A stretch of DNA of 17,093 bases, from NCBI GenBank assembly GCA_050696075.1, contig JBOGUF010000190.1, positions 1 through 17,093 of the forward strand, given 5' to 3'. Origin of the DNA: JBOGUF01 sp050696075 (GTDB lineage: Bacteria > Chloroflexota > Chloroflexia > Thermomicrobiales > UBA6265). Numbering within the stretch: position 1 is the stretch's first letter; each line of letters begins with the position of its first letter. Of the stretch, positions 13,711 through 17,093 are shown piece by piece. Position numbers and translations under genes: made by a program. The notes under the pieces are model-generated. The model saw only the letters and a list, made by a program, of their open reading frames with translations. It had not been told where the DNA came from and did no database searches.

Positions 13711-14279
13711 TGCGCGTCATTGCTGGCGAGGCGAAAGGGCGACGGTTGAAGGGACCGGCGGGGGAGTTCACACGTCCGATGACCGACAAAGTCAAGGAGG
13801 CACTTTTCTCGACGCTCTGGTCGTTGGGGGTCGAACCGGATCGAGTGCTGGACCTCTATGCCGGCACCGGCGCGCTGGGGATCGAGGCGCTCTCACGGGG
13901 GGCGGGCTGGGCGGAGTTCGTCGAGCAGAAAAGCGCCGCCTGCGCTGTCGTCCGCGACAACATCGCCCAGACTCGATACGCGGACGTGAGCCGGGTCCAT
14001 CAGCTCTCGGTCGCTTCGTTTATCGGACGGGCGCGACCGGACCTTGAGCCGTTCGACTTGGTCATCGTCGATCCGCCGTACGCGGATCCGAACATCGCTC
14101 ATACCGTCGAGGAGATCGGCCGTTCGCCCCTGGTACAATCCGGCTCGGTCGTGGTGGTGGGCCACTGGCCTCGCCTGGAATTGCCCGAGCGCATCGCCAA
14201 TCTGGAGTTGTTGCGCGCTCGATGTCACGGCGACAGTTGCTTCTCGATTTTTGAGGTGGAAGGGTCGGAGACCGCGTGA
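13710..14279 (+). CDS. rsmD: 16S rRNA (guanine(966)-N(2))-methyltransferase RsmD
   Basis: A 189-aa SAM-dependent methyltransferase that modifies G966 of 16S rRNA (E. coli numbering) during 30S assembly. It begins with the family's MRVIAGEAKGRRLKGP, then RPMTDKVKEALFSTL (22-36), the SAM-binding LDLYAGTGALGIEAL (47-61) and the catalytic DPPY (121-124). Length is typical. The start ATG 13710 overlaps the recG stop (TAATG); the frame runs further upstream inside recG but the conserved N-terminus fixes the start. The stop overlaps the coaD start. The rsmD-coaD pair is one of the most conserved gene neighbourhoods in bacteria. Confidence 0.95.
   Translation: MRVIAGEAKGRRLKGPAGEFTRPMTDKVKEALFSTLWSLGVEPDRVLDLYAGTGALGIEALSRGAGWAEFVEQKSAACAVVRDNIAQTRYADVSRVHQLSVASFIGRARPDLEPFDLVIVDPPYADPNIAHTVEEIGRSPLVQSGSVVVVGHWPRLELPERIANLELLRARCHGDSCFSIFEVEGSETA
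14131..14139 (+). promoter_or_regulatory. Extended -10 element inside rsmD
   Basis: TG-g-TACAAT is an extended -10 motif matching the TATAAT consensus at 5 of 6 positions, located about 140 bp before the coaD start. No good -35 is seen at the expected distance. It could give coaD and the downstream coiled-coil gene an extra promoter; this is a weak, motif-only prediction. Confidence 0.25.
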
Positions 14280-14785
14280 TGATTTCGGCGATCTACCCTG
14301 GAAGCTTCGACCCGATCACTTACGGACACATTGACGTCGCGCGCCGAGCGGCACAAATCTTCGACCGCGTCGTCGTCGCCATCTACCGCGGCGCGGAGAA
14401 GCCATATGCGCTCTTTACCATCGATGAGCGGATCGCGATGGCGCGGGAGGCGCTGGCCGACGTGCCAAACGTCCTCGTTGACAGCTTTTCTGGTCTCACC
14501 GTAGAGTACGCCCGCGCCATGGGGGCGAAAACGATCGTGCGCGGGCTCCGGGCCGTCTCGGACTTCGAATACGAGTTTAAACTCGCCCACATGAACGATC
14601 ACCTGGCGCCGGAGATTGAAGTCGTCTGCCTGATGACGTCGTCCCGCCATTCGTTCATCAGCTCGAGTCTGATTCGCGAAGTCGCCTCGCTCGGTGGGGA
14701 CGTCGACGGGCTGGTGCCCGACCATGTGCGGGACGCATTGCGGGCAAGAGTCGCCGCCACAGCCGGCGTCGAGCGCGGCAGTTAG
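14279..14785 (+). CDS. coaD: Phosphopantetheine adenylyltransferase
   Basis: A 168-aa cytoplasmic enzyme that transfers AMP from ATP to 4'-phosphopantetheine, giving dephospho-CoA, the fourth step of CoA synthesis. The N-terminal AIYPGSFDPITYGH (4-17) is the nucleotidyltransferase TxGH signature (T14 to H17), and RGLRAVSDFEYEFKLAHMN and SSRHSFISSSLIREVASLGG are the CoaD substrate and ISSSxIR motifs. I chose ATG 14279, which overlaps the rsmD stop (TGATG) and has GGAG 8 nt upstream; GTG 14276 one codon earlier is equally possible. Full length and no missing residues. Followed after 16 bp by a coiled-coil gene. Confidence 0.95.
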   Translation: MISAIYPGSFDPITYGHIDVARRAAQIFDRVVVAIYRGAEKPYALFTIDERIAMAREALADVPNVLVDSFSGLTVEYARAMGAKTIVRGLRAVSDFEYEFKLAHMNDHLAPEIEVVCLMTSSRHSFISSSLIREVASLGGDVDGLVPDHVRDALRARVAATAGVERGS

Positions 14786-14801
14786 GGACCGGGTCCAACC
14801 A

Positions 14802-15380
14802 ATGGCCGAACCTCCTGACGACGATAGAGAGATGTGGGAAGAGATGCATCCCGACGACGAGTTGCCGCACGACGGCACGGTCGACATCCTCTACCTCGTC
14901 GATCGGCTCGAAGAGCTCGTCGGCATCGGCAAGCGGGTGCCCTTCAGCGGCCGAGTGATGGTCGAAGAGGAGCAGTTCCTGGCGCTGGTCGATCAACTCC
15001 GCATCGCCGTCCCCAACGAGATTAAACAGGCGCAGCGGGTGATCCGCGAGCGTGAACGGGTGATTGCCGAGTCGCAGGACGAAGCGCAAACGATCCTGGA
15101 GACCGCGCGCAAACGCGCCGAGTATTTTGTTTCCGAACAGGGCATCCTCAACGAAGCGCGCCAACAGAGCGAGGAGATCCTGCGCCAGGTCGAGGAACGC
15201 CGCAAGCGCTCAAAGGGCGAGATCGACGTCTACGCGCTCCAGCAATTCACGAAGGTCGAAGAGGCGATGCGCGAGGGCCTCGAGATCATCGACAACGCCG
15301 TCCGCGAAACCGTCGCCACCATCGAGCGCGCCAAGAGCGCCATCGGCCAGGACCCCCCACTGCCTCCCCGCGGTGCTTAG
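14802..15380 (+). CDS. Coiled-coil protein, SepIVA/DivIVA-like (putative cell division)
   Basis: A 192-aa acidic, heptad-rich soluble protein. After a charged N-terminus, residues 27-78 carry DILYLVDRLEELVGIGKRVPFSG, then an EEEQFLALVDQLRIAVPNEI segment, the layout of the N-terminal module in mycobacterial SepIVA (a DivIVA-domain septation factor): two short helices, a loop with a V/M-P motif, then LLDxLRxAxPxE. From about 78 to 180 it is predicted to be a long coiled coil (QRVIRERERVIAESQDEAQ and following E/R/A-rich heptads). It is shorter than SepIVA (about 245 aa). The start ATG 14802 lacks a clear ribosome site. Family assignment is by pattern, not by alignment; an F0F1-b-like or generic coiled-coil hypothetical remains possible. 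It ends the long plus-strand operon and is convergent with the next genes. Confidence 0.65.
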   Translation: MAEPPDDDREMWEEMHPDDELPHDGTVDILYLVDRLEELVGIGKRVPFSGRVMVEEEQFLALVDQLRIAVPNEIKQAQRVIRERERVIAESQDEAQTILETARKRAEYFVSEQGILNEARQQSEEILRQVEERRKRSKGEIDVYALQQFTKVEEAMREGLEIIDNAVRETVATIERAKSAIGQDPPLPPRGA

Positions 15381-15428
15381 CGGCGAGCGACGTTCCGAAC
15401 CAAGTATCGAGTCCCCGCCCGGAACGGT

Positions 15429-15980
15429 TCACGGAGGCGCGAGCCCGAGACGTTGCCGTATCACCTCCAACCGTTGTTCGACCTCCGCTGGTTCATACCG
15501 CAACCATCCGGCTGGACTGGCGCGCACCTCGCGCCACGTCGCCTCAACCTCTTCCCAGTCAACTTCTCCAGCACGTATGAGGCGCACGGCGTCCGCCAGG
15601 TCCTGCTCCAGTCCTCGCGCGGCTTTCCCGATGATGAGACTCGGCAAATGGTAATAGTAGACAGCGACTGGACCGAACTGACCCACGTACCGGGATCGAT
15701 CCAAGGCGGAGGAAGGAATCGGCAGGAAGTCAGCGGGGCTGGCGGGCTCAACGTTGACGTCAAGCTCTATTTTGAGCGAACGAATCGCCAGTTCGAGCTG
15801 CGCCAAGGTTTCTGGATCATCCGCGTCGGCCACGTAATCGATGTCGAGCGTGGCAGGCCGCAGGCCGAGGTCGATCAGGACGCTGCCACCGACGAGGTAA
15901 AAGCGCAGGGGTCGACGAACCCGACGACCGAGCGCCTCCAGGAATCGCCTCAGGTGGGCTTGGTCGGTTCGTCGTCGCAT
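15429..15980 (-). CDS. Minimal nucleotidyltransferase, DUF6036-like
   Basis: A 183-aa pol-beta-type nucleotidyltransferase. The active-site pattern is intact: LVGGS (29-33), then DID (46-48) in TLDIDYVAD, and a third acidic strand LDVNVE (73-78), followed by ASPADFLP, a conserved DUF6036-type block, and AVYYYHLPSLIIGKAARGLEQDLADAVRLI, the helical C-terminal part. Such proteins add nucleotides or act as toxins or antitoxins in two-gene systems (MNT/HEPN, AbiE, MenAT type), but this family's function is not established as far as I know. ATG 15980 has GGGGAG about 5 nt upstream; the frame is open to 16094 but that part lies inside the upstream gene. It overlaps the upstream gene by 31 bp, so they are co-translated. 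Its stop is 48 bp from the convergent coiled-coil gene. Confidence 0.85.
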   Translation of the reverse strand: MRRRTDQAHLRRFLEALGRRVRRPLRFYLVGGSVLIDLGLRPATLDIDYVADADDPETLAQLELAIRSLKIELDVNVEPASPADFLPIPSSALDRSRYVGQFGPVAVYYYHLPSLIIGKAARGLEQDLADAVRLIRAGEVDWEEVEATWREVRASPAGWLRYEPAEVEQRLEVIRQRLGLAPP

Positions 15981-16561
15981 GTCACTCCCCAGCCACGGCG
16001 GCGAATTTCGGCGAGGAAGAGATCGAGCAGGCCGCAATAGGTTCCCCAGGCGTCGTATCCGTAGCGTTCCTGCTCCTGGTCGGCGAGCTTCCAAAGCGTG
16101 GCACGCCCGAACTCTTTGTCCAGCGACGGCAAATCGAGAACGTCGCGGAACGCGGGTGGAATCAGCGGCCGCGGGCCGAAGCGGAGAGCGATACGGGTGC
16201 GAGCCATCCGCTGCATCGCCGCCGCGGCAACATAGCGTCGCATCGCACGGTCACGTTGCACGCCTCGCAATTCACCAATCGCCGTCCGAGCATCGGCTGC
16301 CAACGCGGGGTGGGTGAGGAGCAGGAATATCACGGACTGTTGTAGGCGCGGCTCCGCGCTCGTCATTAATCGGACGAACAGCTCGCGCGCCGTCCGCGGG
16401 CCGTCGACCTGGAGCGGTCGTCCAGGGGACACATGAAGAACGCCCCAGCGGTTGAGCGCGGTCGTGAGCATGTCCCATTCCCTCGCCTCGTCCGCTATGC
16501 TGGATTCTCGATTGACCTTGGAAACGGACGCGCGTTCCGGCATCTGATCTCGGACCATCAT
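15950..16561 (-). CDS. Uncharacterised helical protein, partner of the nucleotidyltransferase
   Basis: I do not recognise a named family. It is 203 aa from ATG 16561, which has AAGG about 6 nt upstream (ATG 16543 or 16474 are alternatives; the frame is open to 16606). Visible features: a charged N-terminus, WDMLTTALNRWGVLHVSPGR, then helix-rich RTARELFVRLMTSAEPRLQQ followed by VIFLLLTHPALAADARTAI, which look like two HEAT-like helix pairs; then RYVAAAAMQRMARTR, a proline break (GPRPLIPPAFRD) and LDKEFGRATLWKLADQEQER. No membrane segment or catalytic motif is seen. It overlaps the DUF6036-like nucleotidyltransferase by 31 bp. The stable overlap and size are compatible with a toxin-antitoxin-like or other binary system; this is inference only. 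Confidence 0.7.
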   Translation of the reverse strand: MMVRDQMPERASVSKVNRESSIADEAREWDMLTTALNRWGVLHVSPGRPLQVDGPRTARELFVRLMTSAEPRLQQSVIFLLLTHPALAADARTAIGELRGVQRDRAMRRYVAAAAMQRMARTRIALRFGPRPLIPPAFRDVLDLPSLDKEFGRATLWKLADQEQERYGYDAWGTYCGLLDLFLAEIRRRGWGVTCDDEPTKPT

Positions 16562-16629
16562 GCTCGCCTTCGTCAATCGGGTTCGCCCTGGCATCTCCCG
16601 TCCCACGCCGTTCGAACGTTGCCGCGCAG

Positions 16630-16659
16630 ATCATACCCGCTGGTCGAGACGACCGTTCA
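16630..16659 (-). promoter_or_regulatory. Possible promoter for the nucleotidyltransferase pair
   Basis: On the minus strand a -10 TATGAT (16630-16635, 5 of 6) lies about 69 bp upstream of the partner's start codon. The best upstream -35 is TGAACG (16654-16659, 18-bp spacer), only 3 of 6. It suggests the pair can be transcribed apart from the small membrane gene upstream; a weak motif-only call. Confidence 0.35.
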
Positions 16660-16680
16660 CCAGAGTCGCGGAGGCGCGGG

Positions 16681-16935
16681 CTAAAGGTTGACGGCATAGA
16701 CGCGGACGGCCCAAAAACCGACCGTGGCAAAGTAGGACGAGCCCGTGGTCAGGGCGTGATCGAACAGCATGATGGAGGGCGCGCACATGACCATCCCGAG
16801 GACCGCCGGCATGAAGAAACCCATCCCTTCGATGCGGTCTCCGGCGATCTTGAGGTATACCGTTGCGGCGGCGTCCATCCCGACCGACAACGCCAGCAGA
16901 CCGGCCCTGAGGGCCGTTGCCAACGAGAGAGTCAC
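16681..16935 (-). CDS. Small hydrophobic membrane protein of unknown function
   Basis: An 84-aa protein of unrecognised family. It has three probable membrane segments: about 6-30 (ATALRAGLLALSVGMDAAAT and following), 38-62 (MGFFMPAVLGMVMCAPSIML and following) and 66-83 (SSYFATVGFWAVRVYAV). There is no cleavable signal peptide pattern. The frame is open to 17085, but GTG 16935 is chosen: it has GGAAGGGAG 7 nt upstream and makes the protein begin at its first hydrophobic segment. It lies 119 bp upstream of the nucleotidyltransferase partner in the same direction, so it could share its transcript, although a promoter-like element separates them. Function cannot be inferred. Confidence 0.65.
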   Translation of the reverse strand: MTLSLATALRAGLLALSVGMDAAATVYLKIAGDRIEGMGFFMPAVLGMVMCAPSIMLFDHALTTGSSYFATVGFWAVRVYAVNL

Positions 16936-17093
16936 GACGCGCTCCCTTCCTCGATATCGGGTCAGGATTGGATGGACCAACGACGGTAAGGCTCGCTTCC
17001 ACCTCAGACTTGGATCAGTTCCAGCCCGCGGCGCGGTATACGGCGAACACCAGGACCGCGATACGATGTCAGACGGAGTGTCCATCCGGGGCT
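16936..17093. other. Right edge, no gene seen
   Basis: About 158 bp upstream of the small membrane gene. It presumably carries that gene's promoter on the minus strand; TTGGTC followed by TATCGA is the best but poor candidate. The open frame reading through it from 17085 looks non-coding. Whether another gene starts here cannot be judged because the window ends. Confidence 0.4.

Noticed and set aside
15391..15426. Possible terminator between the coiled-coil gene and the nucleotidyltransferase (CGTTCCG ... CGGAACG)
   Set aside because: A 7-bp stem with a 22-nt loop and no T-tract is too weak to call, although the convergent genes make a terminator likely somewhere here.
15429..16561. Classical AbiE or MNT/HEPN toxin-antitoxin
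   Set aside because: The partner shows neither the winged-helix AbiEi pattern nor the HEPN RxxxxH motif, so I left it as an unnamed pair rather than assign a known type.

Overview
The window is high-GC bacterial DNA with densely packed genes, many joined by stop/start overlaps (TAAATG, ATGA, TAATG, TGATG). Gene content and order point to Chloroflexota, most likely a Thermomicrobia/Sphaerobacter-like organism. The evidence is the block rpmB < > small ORF - fakA-like - degV - degV - recG - rsmD - coaD - SepIVA/DivIVA-like coiled-coil gene, the frequent GTG starts and the style of the proteins. The taxonomic call is inference; there is no rRNA here to test it.

Layout. (1) 33-2725, minus strand: a DUF47/PhoU-like regulator overlaps a PiT phosphate permease and is followed by a CitE-like CoA-ester lyase, ending at a perfect hairpin (33-64). 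Upstream of the set lies a perfect 7-bp direct repeat with an 11-bp period that resembles a Pho box. (2) 2822-4098, minus strand: two regulators, an XRE-type HTH protein and a TetR-family repressor. (3) 4288-7076, plus strand, divergent from tetR: a kynurenine-formamidase-like cyclase, a PfkB kinase and epoxyqueuosine reductase (queG). The tetR/cyclase gap holds a perfect inverted repeat (candidate operator) and overlapping divergent -35 hexamers. (4) A strong symmetrical terminator separates convergent queG and rpmB (bL28, minus). (5) 7592-15380, plus strand: a long housekeeping operon, consisting of a 48-aa ORF in the slot usually held by Asp23/YloU, a FakA-like fatty acid kinase, two tandem DegV/FakB-like fatty-acid-binding proteins, RecG helicase, RsmD 16S rRNA methyltransferase, CoaD and a septation-type coiled-coil protein. 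(6) 15429-16935, minus strand: a short accessory patch with a minimal nucleotidyltransferase (DUF6036-like) overlapping an uncharacterised helical partner, plus a small membrane protein.

Most of the window is ordinary core genome. The parts most worth a second look are the overlapping nucleotidyltransferase/partner pair, the micro-ORF that appears to couple translation into fakA, the Pho-box-like repeat, and the cyclase-kinase pair with its divergent TetR. I saw no tRNA, rRNA, CRISPR array, insertion sequence or phage gene.
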